Shown: positions 17,387-28,041, numbered from the stretch's first letter. The stretch is DNA of 64,000 nucleotides from Deinococcus radiophilus (GCF_020889625.1 NZ_CP086382.1:1-64000), one strand, 5' to 3'. Translations and numbers: made by a program. The notes: generated by a model from the sequence alone, not told the origin.

Positions 17387-17439
17387 GCCTTGATGATGTT
17401 TTTTATTAGTTATTCTTTTAAAACAAACAACATCAAGGC
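17387..17439. promoter_or_regulatory. AT-rich palindrome before rep (unwinding element/operator)
   Basis: Nine-base arms GCCTTGATG and CATCAAGGC enclose a very AT-rich loop (about 35 bases, mostly A and T), just 23 bases before the rep ATG. It could be the DNA-unwinding element, a Rep autoregulatory operator, or both. No other gene is seen between the riboswitch and rep. Confidence 0.55.
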
Positions 17440-17462
17440 AGAGACACATTCAAGGAACAGCA

Positions 17463-18839
17463 ATGACAGGGAACGAATCCATCCAGAAGGAACGGCGCGA
17501 CGAACGGAACGTCGCCCGACTGGGTATCATCAGCATCCAGTCGCGGATTGACGAGCAAGCCAGCAACTGGCAGGCTGAATTCAGCATTGAAGGCCGTCCT
17601 TACCGAGTGGAGTGTGCTGCGCCTTATGGCCGCCCCCATGGGGTGGATACCGACATTATCCTGGCCATCCAGACCCTGTTTTTCCGCTCAGGCTGCCCAA
17701 CTCATAACTGGCTGCACACCACCGCTTACGAGCTGCGGAGCGTCTCTGGTCTGGCCGACAATGGCCGCACTTATCAGCGGCTTAAGGACAGCCTCAAGCG
17801 GCTATGGGGAACCGGCTTTGTGGTTGGTGAGGGCTGGTATGACGGTGCCAAGCAGCGCCAGATGTGGAGTTCTGACACCCTGCGCTACATCGAGCGGATC
17901 AAGTTCCATGAAGTGGACGGCGCGCCTGAGGACTTGCCGGGCCTGGAGCCGAATTCCACCCTCAGCATCCGGCTGGGCGAGCAACTGGCCAACAGCTTGC
18001 GGGCCCGGCAGGTGCAGGTCCTGGACGGTGAGTTGCTGATTCAGCTGGAGCAGCCCCCGGCCAGGGCGCTGTACCGCCTGCTGGAAGCCCACCGCATCGG
18101 CGAGGATGGTGAACGGCGAATGGAGCTGGAGGTCAATCTGCCGGACTGGCGGCATGCCTGCGGCATCCAATCAGACCGTCCTGAAATCATCCGCCGGGCG
18201 CTGACCCCGGCCCACGATGAACTCAAGGCCATTCATTACCTCGAAGATGTCGAGATTGAGGGGCGTGGGCAAAAGCAGACTTTCAAGTATCACTTTGCAG
18301 TGGACAATGCGCCGGACCCGGCGCTGATAGAGCTGCTGCTGGGCACGGGCTTTACCCGCAGCCGCGCCGCCGAGCTGGCTGGGCAGTATCCGGACCGCAT
18401 CGAGCAGGCGGTGGCCTTTGTCCGCGAGCGGCAACAGGCTGGCAAGGTCAAAAATCCAGCAGGCCTGGTTATGGATTTTCTGCGGCATCAGGACAAATAT
18501 CCAGCCACGGATTTGCCCCCAGGTGTCCCGGACGCTGACACACGGGCCATCCGCGCCATTCAGGCCATTCAGATCGCCGAGGCCCAGGCCGAGCAAGAAG
18601 CCCGGCGTGAACGCGAAGAACTGGCACGGCTCTCCCCTGCCGATCAGTTCTCACGGCTGAAATCCACCTTTAAACTGATGCTCAAGCCGCTTGGCAAAGA
18701 CGCTCTGGTGCTTTTTGAGAAGAAATGTTCGGCGGGTGAGCTGGTTCCTGTCGAGGTCCGTGAGCAGGCGTCCACAGCAATGGCTGAGGCCCGTTTTCAG
18801 GAGTTCCTGGAGGGGCTTGGGAAGCAGCTGCGGGAGTGA
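17463..18839 (+). CDS. repA: RepA-like plasmid replication initiator
   Basis: A 458-residue initiator resembling the replication initiator protein A group found on Deinococcus plasmids. The N-terminal two thirds (about residues 30-290) have alternating helix and strand content expected of winged-helix Rep domains. A helical C-terminal part follows, with a Glu/Ala/Arg-rich stretch (around residue 370-385) that could be coiled coil. The ATG at 17463 follows the iteron array and AT-rich palindrome, so it very likely binds those iterons to open the origin and is probably autoregulated. No parA/parB partition genes follow immediately; they may lie elsewhere on the replicon. Identification rests on context and general resemblance. 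Confidence 0.8.
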   Translation: MTGNESIQKERRDERNVARLGIISIQSRIDEQASNWQAEFSIEGRPYRVECAAPYGRPHGVDTDIILAIQTLFFRSGCPTHNWLHTTAYELRSVSGLADNGRTYQRLKDSLKRLWGTGFVVGEGWYDGAKQRQMWSSDTLRYIERIKFHEVDGAPEDLPGLEPNSTLSIRLGEQLANSLRARQVQVLDGELLIQLEQPPARALYRLLEAHRIGEDGERRMELEVNLPDWRHACGIQSDRPEIIRRALTPAHDELKAIHYLEDVEIEGRGQKQTFKYHFAVDNAPDPALIELLLGTGFTRSRAAELAGQYPDRIEQAVAFVRERQQAGKVKNPAGLVMDFLRHQDKYPATDLPPGVPDADTRAIRAIQAIQIAEAQAEQEARREREELARLSPADQFSRLKSTFKLMLKPLGKDALVLFEKKCSAGELVPVEVREQASTAMAEARFQEFLEGLGKQLRE

Positions 18840-19008
18840 CTGAAGGTCTTGTCAGTGTGGTGAATGATAGAGGTACTGCTAAGCAGCTCCTTGTGAGGTC
18901 AGCGGAGGCCTGAGCAGGAGAAATGCAAATTATCTTTTGGGTAGCTCACCACCCCTCACCAAGCTGGAGCTGACCGGGGGTTGACCTCCGCAGCGCAGGT
19001 TAAGTTCC

Positions 19009-20115
19009 ATGCTGAAATACACCGCTCTTCCGGCGCTCTGCTTGCTTCTGGGCGCCTGCAGGCCGACCCAGGCTCAGCCTGAGGTACCGGTGATCCAGGC
19101 GGTCAGTCAGACCCCAAGCGTGGCTGCTCCTGCCGATTCGGACGATCCAGCCATCTGGGTGGATGAGATGGACCCTTCGCGCAGTTTTGTGATTGCCACC
19201 CGCAAGGAGGGCGGTCTGACCAGTTTCACCCTGACTGGCGAAACCCTGCAGGACGACAACCCCGGCAAGGTCCGTTACAACAATGTAGATCTGGTGCGTG
19301 GATTCAATCTGGGTGGTCAGACGGTGGACTTGGCGGTGGCCAGTGAGCGGCTTTCGGACCGCGTGGCCGCATTCGTGATTGATCCCCAGATCCGTCAGTT
19401 CCGCGAGGTCACCAGTCCGGCAAGCTCCATGCTCTTTACGCCTATAGGTGAACAGAGCGATGGCAAGCGAAAAGCCTACGGCCTAGCGGCGTACCGCACT
19501 GCGGCAGGCCAGGACCGCGTGTTGGTGACCCGCAATGGCTACCCAACTGTTGGGGAATTTGAGCTGTTTGATGATGGCCAGGGCGTCAGCCTACGGCCAG
19601 TGGCTCAGTATGCGTTCCCGGCACAGTCCGAGGGGCTGGAAGTAGAAGACCCGCAGTTCGAAGGCATGGTGGTTGACACGACCAGTGGCTACGCTGTCCT
19701 GGGACAGGAGCAGGTGGGGATCTGGCGTCTTAAGCTGGGCACCCTTCAGGCCACCCTGCTGGACCGCGTGGCACCTGCCGGTGAACGTCTGACGGCGGAT
19801 GTTGAGGGCCTGACCATCGTACGGGGTAAGGGGACATCCGGCTTTCTGCTGGTCAGCAGTCAGGGCAGCAACCGCTACTCTGTGTATGACCGCTTGGGGG
19901 AGCGTTATTATGGCTCCTTTCAGATCAGTTTGGGAGACGATCTGGTCACTGACAGTGACGGAGCAGATGTAGTCACCACCAATCTGGGGGGCCGCTTTGC
20001 AGAAGGCCTCTTGGTGGTACAAGACGGCGATGCAGGGGGACAGGAGGACGTGACCAACTTCAAGCTGGTTTCCTGGGGTGAGGTGGCCCGCGCCTTGAAC
20101 TTGCCGCCGTTGTAG
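19009..20115 (+). CDS. phy: Beta-propeller phytase, predicted lipoprotein
   Basis: A 368-residue secreted phosphatase of the beta-propeller phytase family, which removes phosphates from calcium phytate. The N-terminus is a lipoprotein signal with lipobox LLGAC (Cys 17), so it is likely anchored in the envelope. The family motif D-D-P-A-I-W-V-D follows at about residue 45, with later propeller blades such as G-F-N-L-G-G, D-V-E-G-L-T-I and Q-G-S-N-R-Y-S-V-Y. Length is typical. It stands alone 169 bases downstream of rep; no terminator or clear promoter is visible there. Together with the nucleotidase at 30389 and PhoX at 46133 it points to phosphate scavenging. Confidence 0.9.
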   Translation: MLKYTALPALCLLLGACRPTQAQPEVPVIQAVSQTPSVAAPADSDDPAIWVDEMDPSRSFVIATRKEGGLTSFTLTGETLQDDNPGKVRYNNVDLVRGFNLGGQTVDLAVASERLSDRVAAFVIDPQIRQFREVTSPASSMLFTPIGEQSDGKRKAYGLAAYRTAAGQDRVLVTRNGYPTVGEFELFDDGQGVSLRPVAQYAFPAQSEGLEVEDPQFEGMVVDTTSGYAVLGQEQVGIWRLKLGTLQATLLDRVAPAGERLTADVEGLTIVRGKGTSGFLLVSSQGSNRYSVYDRLGERYYGSFQISLGDDLVTDSDGADVVTTNLGGRFAEGLLVVQDGDAGGQEDVTNFKLVSWGEVARALNLPPL

Positions 20116-20209
20116 GTGTGCGTATCCGGGCCTGACGGCCTACAGGACAAACTCAGAACTTGCACCTGAATACGTAGACAAAAAGCGGTCCCAGAGCTGA
20201 ACATCTGGA

Positions 20210-21057
20210 AACGCCGTTTAGAGCCTAGCAAGATTGTGGGCGAGTACGGCTAAGACGACGCGGAGCTTAAGTGAACCCAGGGTTTTGGTTTGGGCAGAGC
20301 GGATTTGAGCTTCCACAAGCGCAGAGAAGACTGTTTCAATACGTTTGCGGATTTTGGGATGGCGAGAATCTCGCCATCCCGTGTCATATCTGGTGTTCTT
20401 CTTGGGCGGATACACGTAGCCCAGACAGCAATACCCCTTATCGCCAATGATGGTTGGGCCTTCAAACTCTGGCCATCTGAGATTCAGCTCATAGCTGACC
20501 GTAACGTCATGGAGGTTGGCAGGTCGGATGACGTACTGAACGATTTGTCCACCTGGTGTGACCCAGGCGTGCAGCTTATATCCGAAGAACTCGCCCTGAG
20601 TTCCAAATCCCCATTTCGCGCCTGGGAACTGACAAAGGTGCGTGCGTTTGGGACGGCAAATGGGGAGGGGCATTGAATCAACTACGACTTCAGTGCAGGG
20701 CTGAGCTGGGCTTGCAACATGCTCTAGGAGTGGCAACAGTTTGATGCCCCTGGTGTAGGCCTGAGTGTAGGAAGGAAGACCGGGACGGTCTTCCTTGAGG
20801 ATGTTCCACCAGATGGAAGGAAATGGATGCTTGAAGACGAGACGGGAGAGCAGCAGAGCAACCAGCATGGCATCTGTGACCTTCTGGTGCGGGCAGATTT
20901 TCTGGTCGCTGAAATGCTTCTTAGCCCAGAAATAGAGGTGGCGAATGACGTGCCGACGTCCTAGACTATGGTGGAGACGATATTTAGCCATGTCGTCTCT
21001 ATTTTTATGTGTCTGAGACGCACTTCACCAGGGGGCGGTCAGGCCCTAAACGGCGTT
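20210..21057. mobile_element. IS982-family insertion sequence
   Basis: An 848-bp element with 16-bp terminal inverted repeats, left AACGCCGTTTAGAGCC and right (reverse complement) AACGCCGTTTAGGGCC, 15 of 16 matching. Flanks read GGA on both sides, a possible 3-bp target duplication. It carries one minus-strand transposase whose TAA stop lies inside the left repeat. Confidence 0.75.
20218..20991 (-). CDS. IS982-family DDE transposase
   Basis: A 257-residue transposase. Catalytic acids appear in the family context: VVDSMPLPIC (first Asp), IGDKGYCCLGY (second Asp) and KRIETVFSAL (Glu). The arrangement and the R-x-H-L-C-Q-F segment after the first Asp match IS982. It appears complete at the C-terminus, but the N-terminus is about 30 residues shorter than the family members I recall. 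The stop codon (TAA, 20218-20220) is part of the left terminal repeat, so the ORF fills the element completely. Upstream, 20992-21057 is the short leader and right end. Confidence 0.88.
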   Translation of the reverse strand: MAKYRLHHSLGRRHVIRHLYFWAKKHFSDQKICPHQKVTDAMLVALLLSRLVFKHPFPSIWWNILKEDRPGLPSYTQAYTRGIKLLPLLEHVASPAQPCTEVVVDSMPLPICRPKRTHLCQFPGAKWGFGTQGEFFGYKLHAWVTPGGQIVQYVIRPANLHDVTVSYELNLRWPEFEGPTIIGDKGYCCLGYVYPPKKNTRYDTGWRDSRHPKIRKRIETVFSALVEAQIRSAQTKTLGSLKLRVVLAVLAHNLARL

Positions 21058-21250
21058 GGAAGTGTGTACAAACAGGTTTCAGGGGAGCGCGCCCGCATTC
21101 TCTCACAGCGGATTCTGACTATTCCAGAGACGCCGTACCAACGGCGAAGCCTGGAGGCTTCGCTGCACCTCTTTCACAGTCCAGGTCAGAAGTGGACTTG
21201 CTAGGCTTTGGTGGAAGTCAGGTTCAAGAGACTTCACAATGAAGGGCATC

Positions 21251-21559
21251 ATGCCTACCCCCAAGCAAGTGTATTCCGCCCAGTTCAAACAGGAAGCCGT
21301 TCAACTCGTTCGCACCAGCGGAAAAAGCTGCGCTGAAATCGCCCGGAACCTCGGTGTACCTGCCCACTATCTGGTTCGCTGGAAAAAGCAGCAAGAACAG
21401 CACGAACAGGTAGGTCGTCCAGTCTTCACTGGGCGCGGCAAAGCCGCGCTCAGTGCCCAAGAAGCCGAACTACGTGAACTCCGCAAAGAACTCGAAATTG
21501 CCCGTCAGGAGCGGGATATCCTAAAAAAGGCGCTGGGGTACTTCGCCAGGCAGATTTAA
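21251..21559 (+). CDS. IS3 OrfA, helix-turn-helix protein
   Basis: A 102-residue OrfA from the ATG at 21251 (MPTPKQVYS; an upstream ATG at 21239 is possible). The N-terminal helix-turn-helix (F-K-x-E-A-V-x-L-V, then C-A-E-I-A-R-N-L-G-V) binds the element ends. The C-terminal leucine-zipper-like helix (E-L-R-E-L-R-K-E-L-E-I-A-R-Q-E-R-D-I-L-K-K) is typical of IS3 OrfA. An A6G slippery sequence at 21523-21529, read as A-AAA-AAG in this frame, allows -1 frameshifting into orfB to make the active OrfAB transposase. Confidence 0.9.
   Translation: MPTPKQVYSAQFKQEAVQLVRTSGKSCAEIARNLGVPAHYLVRWKKQQEQHEQVGRPVFTGRGKAALSAQEAELRELRKELEIARQERDILKKALGYFARQI
21523..21529 (+). promoter_or_regulatory. Slippery heptamer for -1 ribosomal frameshift (IS3)
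   Basis: AAAAAAG in the orfA phase A-AAA-AAG, thirty bases before the orfA stop. The -1 frame is open from here to orfB without stop codons, so slippage would give a continuous OrfAB. The downstream stimulatory structure was not identified. Confidence 0.75.
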
Positions 21560-21606
21560 CCTTCCAATTCATCCATGACCACCAAGGAGAGTTTCCTATT
21601 GCCCTG

Positions 21607-22440
21607 ATGTGCCGTGTGTTGGAGGTCAGTGTCAGCGGCTATTACGCCTGGCGGACGAGACCACAGAGTAGACGTAGCCTAGAGGATGAGGTACTGACCG
21701 AGAAAATCAAGTATTTTCACGAGCGAAGCCACCGAACCTACGGCACGATTCGCCTGAAAGAAGATTTGGCAGGAGAAGGATTTCAAGTCAGTCGGCACCG
21801 TATTGGACGGCTGATGCGCGAAGCGAACCTTGAGGTTCGCTATAAGAAACCGACTCGCAAAACCACGAACTCAAACCACGCTCACCCTGTGGCAGAAAAC
21901 TTGTTGGACAGGGATTTTACGGCGACCGCGCCCAACCAAAAATGGGTGACAGATATCACCTATATCCCCTGCACAGATGGCTGGCTCTACCTGGCTACCG
22001 TGATGGACTTGTTCTCTAGACGGATTGTGGGCTGGGCTATGGAAAGTCACCTTGAGGCCACCTTGGTCATGAGCGCCCTGAATATGGCATTTGAGAGCCG
22101 TGGGCCTGTGGGTGGCGTGCTGCATCACTCAGATAGAGGGAGCCAGTATGCCAGTGAGGCTTACCGTCAGGCATTAGAGCGGCTGGGAGCCGTGCAGCGT
22201 ATGAGTAGGAAAGGGGACTGCTGGGATAACGCTGTACAGGAAAGCTTTTTCAGCACTTTGAAGCTGGAATTGGACTTGAGAAAAGCGCGGGGAACCCGCG
22301 CCCAGACGAAAACAGAGGTGTTCGAGTGGATTGAAGTGTTCTACAACCGTATACGTCGTCATTCAGCCCTTGGCTATCAGTCACCAGTGGCCTTCGAAGA
22401 AGCCTTTTACGCTCGAACTGAACTTCTATCAAACCCTTGA
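21607..22440 (+). CDS. IS3 OrfB, DDE transposase domain
   Basis: A 277-residue rve-type integrase/transposase. D-D-E residues are in WVTDITYI, HHSDRGSQY (second Asp) and NAVQESFFSTLK (Glu), and the YYAWR and HRTYGTIR segments are standard IS3 marks. The frame is open upstream to the slippery site at 21523, so the first ATG at 21607 probably marks only the free OrfB; the functional enzyme is expected to be the OrfAB fusion. No internal stops, so the element may still be active. Confidence 0.92.
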   Translation: MCRVLEVSVSGYYAWRTRPQSRRSLEDEVLTEKIKYFHERSHRTYGTIRLKEDLAGEGFQVSRHRIGRLMREANLEVRYKKPTRKTTNSNHAHPVAENLLDRDFTATAPNQKWVTDITYIPCTDGWLYLATVMDLFSRRIVGWAMESHLEATLVMSALNMAFESRGPVGGVLHHSDRGSQYASEAYRQALERLGAVQRMSRKGDCWDNAVQESFFSTLKLELDLRKARGTRAQTKTEVFEWIEVFYNRIRRHSALGYQSPVAFEEAFYARTELLSNP

Positions 22441-22447
22441 CAGTCCA

Positions 22448-22528
22448 GGATTCTGGCGCGGCGACATCATCAAGTTTGTGCTGCGACAGACCCAAGGTGT
22501 GGACGTCCATGTCATCAACCGGGACTGA
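22448..22528 (+). pseudogene. C-terminal remnant of an interrupted gene
   Basis: Directly after the IS3 right end an open frame ends in DIIKFVLRQTQGVDVHVIN and a stop at 22526-22528. It looks like the tail of a real protein cut off by the insertion, but the matching N-terminal part was not found on the other side of the elements. The family is not recognised. The rest of 22529-22732 shows no gene apart from the leader of the UvrA-like gene. Confidence 0.4.
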
Positions 22529-22732
22529 GCCAGAGGCCCGCCGCATAAACATTGGGCCAGGGCGCTGCCGACTCCCGAAGGCGACAAGGCAAAACTGTTC
22601 AAGGCGCTGAAACAATCTTCTCATGGCCCGCTAACATAAAGCTTGGGTTAAGCTCTGACATGGGGTGTTCTCACATCTTGCACAGAGAGGATAAGGGCCG
22701 GCTTCCCCATCCTCTGATTCGAAGGAGAACGT

Positions 22733-24967
<2,235 letters not shown>

Positions 24968-24975
24968 CACCCCTC

Positions 24976-25009
24976 GTGCCCTGAACCCACCCGGCTCAGG
25001 GCACTTTTC
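24976..25009 (+). terminator. Rho-independent terminator after the UvrA-like gene
   Basis: Perfect nine-base stem GTGCCCTGA / TCAGGGCAC with an 11-base loop followed by TTTTCC, nine bases after the stop codon. Confidence 0.85.
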
Positions 25010-25191
25010 CTCAAGAGAATCTTCGTTGAAACTGGACCTGCCCAAGCGGGCCTGCCCTGTGCTGGGCGCGGGTGCTGCTAGCGGAGAGGCCCAGATCTGG
25101 ACCTTTGTGCTGGCGCTGATGGGCATGGTGTTTCCTGATCCTGGGCCAGCGGGCCACCCAGCGCGAGCGCCAAACTAGGGCAGAGCTGGCT

Positions 25192-26010
25192 TTACTGGCT
25201 GTCAGGGCAGTAGGGCTGGGCACTGGCCAACTGCTGGGTGGTCATGGTGAAGCCCCAGCAGTTGCGGGCATTGAACACCACCGCTTGCTGACAGAATTCA
25301 GGGCTGGACGTGGCCGCTGCGTCTTCTAGCAGCACCACGTTGTAATCGCAGAAATAGGTCTCTTCCATGGTGCTGGTCACGCACTGGTCGATGTTGACCC
25401 CGGCAAACAGCAGCGTTTCGATGCCCTGGGTCCGCAGCACCTGATCCAGATGCGTACCGAAAAAGCCGTTCATGCGGACTTTTTCGATGTGAATGTCATC
25501 TTCCTGCATCAGGGGCTGCAGTTCGTCGGTCATCTGGGCGCCCCAGCTGCCTTCGGTCAGGACGGGGCCATGCTCCAGTTCCTCACCGATACCGACCTGA
25601 TCTGGGCGGTGCTTAAAGGAATACAGCGTAGGCGCACCAAGGTTCCGCAGATCGGCGCGGTTGTGCCAGTACACCCAGATCACCCACAGGCCCCGCTCGC
25701 GGGCGATGCTCAGTGCCCGCTGCACTCCGGGAATGGCCTCACGGCATTTTTGATAGTCCAGACCCGAAGCGTCGGTCCAGCCGCCGGGCGAGAGAAAGTC
25801 GTTTTGCATGTCGATGATCACCAGCGCCTGATGAGACGGGTCGTCGACAAACGGCATCAACTCGGCATCAAAGCGCAGCAAGCGCGACGGGTCCACATGC
25901 GGCAAGAAATTGACGTGATCATCGTGCAGGGTCCAGCGGTCAGCACTGGACGCCAGCTGCACCCCTCCATCATCGGTCTGGCGGTAGATTCGGCGGTCGG
26001 GTCGGGTCAT
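25192..26010 (-). CDS. Isochorismatase-fold cysteine hydrolase
   Basis: A 272-residue member of the isochorismatase/nicotinamidase superfamily. The catalytic triad is visible: Asp in VIIDMQNDFLSPGG, Lys in IEKVRMNGFFGT, and Cys in GVNIDQCVTSTMEET, with the cis-peptide region before it. The N-terminal 70-residue extension and the Y-F-C-D-Y-N-V-V-L-L-E-D-A motif resemble RutB, biuret and carbamoylsarcosine amidohydrolases more than true isochorismatases. It is therefore likely an amidase acting on a small C-N compound. It is separate from the dihydroxybenzoate cluster. No partner gene nearby; the stop is 182 bases from the UvrA terminator. Confidence 0.85.
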   Translation of the reverse strand: MTRPDRRIYRQTDDGGVQLASSADRWTLHDDHVNFLPHVDPSRLLRFDAELMPFVDDPSHQALVIIDMQNDFLSPGGWTDASGLDYQKCREAIPGVQRALSIARERGLWVIWVYWHNRADLRNLGAPTLYSFKHRPDQVGIGEELEHGPVLTEGSWGAQMTDELQPLMQEDDIHIEKVRMNGFFGTHLDQVLRTQGIETLLFAGVNIDQCVTSTMEETYFCDYNVVLLEDAAATSSPEFCQQAVVFNARNCWGFTMTTQQLASAQPYCPDSQ

Positions 26011-26135
26011 ACCTTTCAGCCTGCACTTGACGTGAATGGCACTGGAACGCAGCCAGCTTAAGGGGGCTAAACCCTGCCCTCAGAAGGTGGTCCCCCCCTC
26101 CTCTACCCTGAATGCCACAGGGACATCAAAGCAGC

Positions 26136-26412
26136 ATGACCTTTGAACCCGGGGCACGCCCCGCCTGAGCACACCCATCCGCTGGGACAGACCTTGATTA
26201 TGAGATCAGGCGTTGGCCGCGTGCAGCGGGAGGGCCGGCCGGTAGAGGACATCCGGCCCGGAGACATGGTCTGATTTCCCCCTGGCCGGCGACACTGGCA
26301 CGGCGCCGGCCCAGCTACGGCGATGATCCATATCGCCATTCAAAAAGCCCAGGATGGGCGGGCTGTGGAGTGGCTGGAACACGTCACCGAGGGGCAGTCT
26401 CAGGGCAGCTGA
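26136..26412 (+). pseudogene. Cupin-domain protein, degraded
   Basis: The plus strand encodes a recognisable single-cupin core broken in two places. ATG at 26136 gives M-T-F-E-P-G-A-R-P and then TGA; one phase later [11 protein letters not shown] continues to D-I-R-P-G-D-M-V, then TGA replaces the Trp expected before F-P-P-G-x-x-H-W-H-G-A. The frame then continues to a natural end at 26410-26412. The G-x-x-H-x-H and H-W-H-G metal motifs are intact as fossils. Close to the (R)-mandelonitrile lyase-like/carboxymuconolactone-associated cupins. It occupies most of the gap between the hydrolase and the DUF808 gene. Confidence 0.7.
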
Positions 26413-26440
26413 TTCGACCGGGGCAAGCGGCGCCCCTTCG

Positions 26441-27388
26441 TCACGTCCTTGCGGCAGAACGGTGCCGGTGAAGCAGGTGAATTAAGATGGCCACGGCCAA
26501 ACCGACCAGCAGGCCGACCAGGGCAGACACCACCGTTTCAGTGAGCCAGCCGGCGACCCCTGAAGCAAAGGGCGCGGCTTGGGTGGTCGCCTCTGTCAGT
26601 CGCTGCAGCCAGTGTTCAGGCGCTGTGATGCCGAAGCTTTCCAGCCGGGTCACCAAGATATGCCCACCCACCCAGAGCATCGCAGCCGTGCCGACGATGG
26701 AGAGCGTAGACATGACAGCGGGCATGCCCCGGACCAGCCCCCGGCCAAGTGCCCGCGTGACCCCCAAGCGGCGCCGGGACAGCCGCAAGCCGATGTCGTC
26801 CAGCTTGACGATCAAGGCGACCACACCGTACACCAGCGCCGTGATCAGCAACGCCACCACGATGAGGGAAAGGGCGCGGTTCAGCAGCGGCTGTGAGGCC
26901 ACCTCGGCCAGCGCGATCACCATGATTTCCGCCGACAGGATAAAGTCGGTCCGCACCGCACTGCTCACCATCTGGTCTTCCTGTGCCTGCGCCGACAGCG
27001 GCTCGGCGTCCTCCGGCGCGTCGTCCGCCTGACCATGCAACGCGGCGAAGACCTTCTCGGCCCCTTCGTATGACAGGTACAGGCCGCCCAGCAGCAGCAG
27101 CGGCGAGAGGGCCGCCGGCAGGAACTGGCTGAGCAGCAGCACTGCCGGAAGAATAAAGGCGAGCTTGTTGCGCAGTGATCCCTTGGCAATCTTCCAGATG
27201 ACTGGCAGCTCGCGGTCAGGGGTAAACCCGGTGACGTAGCGCGGGGCTACAGCGGTGTCGTCAATCACGACCCCCACAGCTTTGGCGCTGGCCCGTGACG
27301 CCGCCACGCCAACATCGTCAATTGACGCCGCCGCCGCCTTGGCGATGGCGGCCACGTCGTCCAGCAAGGCGATCAGGCCGCCGCTCAT
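26441..27388 (-). CDS. DUF808/YedI-family inner-membrane protein
   Basis: A 315-residue predicted membrane protein of the DUF808 family. The family N-terminus M-S-G-G-L-I-A-L-L-D-D-V-A-A-I-A-K is intact from the ATG at 27388; the open frame begins 33 bases earlier but lacks this look. Then come the D-D-x-A-V-x-P-x-Y-V segment, P-V-I-W-K-I-A-K-G-S-L-R-N-K, and about five to six hydrophobic helices, with L-Y-L-x-Y-E-G-A-E-K-V and the D-x-I-L-S-A-E-I-M-V-I-A-L region. The function of the family is unknown. It stands alone, with no obvious operon partner. Confidence 0.85.
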   Translation of the reverse strand: MSGGLIALLDDVAAIAKAAAASIDDVGVAASRASAKAVGVVIDDTAVAPRYVTGFTPDRELPVIWKIAKGSLRNKLAFILPAVLLLSQFLPAALSPLLLLGGLYLSYEGAEKVFAALHGQADDAPEDAEPLSAQAQEDQMVSSAVRTDFILSAEIMVIALAEVASQPLLNRALSLIVVALLITALVYGVVALIVKLDDIGLRLSRRRLGVTRALGRGLVRGMPAVMSTLSIVGTAAMLWVGGHILVTRLESFGITAPEHWLQRLTEATTQAAPFASGVAGWLTETVVSALVGLLVGLAVAILIHLLHRHRSAART

Positions 27389-27532
27389 TGCGTGGGCCTG
27401 TGACGGCGGTCCGGAACACAAGCTGAGATCATAAGCTTTTCCTTGATTGAGCGGAGGAAGGGCATGTCTGCCTAGAGGCGGAACAGGGCCGAATCATACC
27501 CTACCGCACTGGAGCAAAGATAAACTGCGCCG

Positions 27533-27997
27533 TCAATTCTCCTGCGCAGCTTCCTTGCCTGCCCAGGTGCGCGGCCCAGCTGGCGCCTCGCCCCTCACGG
27601 CAAAGCGTTCCAACGTGGGCCGCATTCGGCGGGCAGTGTCCAGCAGCGCGTCCGCTTCGGGCGGCGGCAGATGGTCGCGGAGGGTGGCTTCCCAGAGGGC
27701 CAGCCAACGGTCAAAATGTTCCGGGCGGATGCCCAGACCCAGATGCGCCTGTCCGGGCTGACCGCGATAGGCTCCCGGTCCGCGCGTCACAGAGCGCCAG
27801 AAGCCCTCAATGCGGGCCAGGTGCAGCGGCCAGCCGGCACCAGGAAATGGCCCGATCCGTCCCTCGAAGACCGGACCGATATTCGGGCCCTGGCAAACGC
27901 GCCCGTAAAAATCCCACAGCAGCGCCTGCAAGGTCGGCGCACCGATGCGGTCAAACAGGGTGGACTGACCACCTTCAAGTGGGATGGGCTGGGTCAT
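27533..27997 (-). CDS. Group III truncated haemoglobin
   Basis: A 154-residue globin of the short 2/2 class. The pattern F-Y-x-R-V near helix B/C, W-P-L-H-L-A-R-I-E-G-F-W-R-S-V before the proximal side, H-x-x-L-G-I-x-P-E-H-F-D-R-W-L-A-L-W and L-D-x-A-R-R-M at the end match group III (trHbP) proteins. These bind O2, NO or peroxide and often sit near NO-response genes. It is divergently transcribed from an Rrf2 regulator, with a perfect palindrome in the shared promoter region. A role in NO detoxification is inferred. Confidence 0.85.
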   Translation of the reverse strand: MTQPIPLEGGQSTLFDRIGAPTLQALLWDFYGRVCQGPNIGPVFEGRIGPFPGAGWPLHLARIEGFWRSVTRGPGAYRGQPGQAHLGLGIRPEHFDRWLALWEATLRDHLPPPEADALLDTARRMRPTLERFAVRGEAPAGPRTWAGKEAAQEN

Positions 27998-28041
27998 GGC
28001 TGAACTCCTGGGACAAGTGACTATGAGCCGCTGAGTAAATC

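Larger units (their letters stand above)
21193..22447 (+). mobile_element. IS3-family insertion sequence
   Basis: A 1255-bp element with orfA and orfB in overlapping phases and imperfect terminal inverted repeats that both begin TGGACT; left TGGACTTGCTAGGCTTTGG, right TGGACTGTCAAGGGTTTGA. No clear target duplication is seen. A second AGTCCA end-like sequence at 21178-21183, just outside the left end, hints at a remnant of a related copy. The 135 bases 21058-21192 between the two insertion sequences hold small palindromes and no gene. Confidence 0.75.

Noticed and set aside
22331..22528. 65-residue plus-strand frame spanning the IS3 right end
   Set aside because: Its first part is the other frame of orfB; only the portion after the IS end (22448-22528) looks like a genuine gene tail.
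25192..26010. Assigning the cysteine hydrolase as the siderophore isochorismatase
   Set aside because: It keeps the catalytic Cys, lacks an ArCP, and is 14 kb from the dhb cluster, which has its own DhbB.
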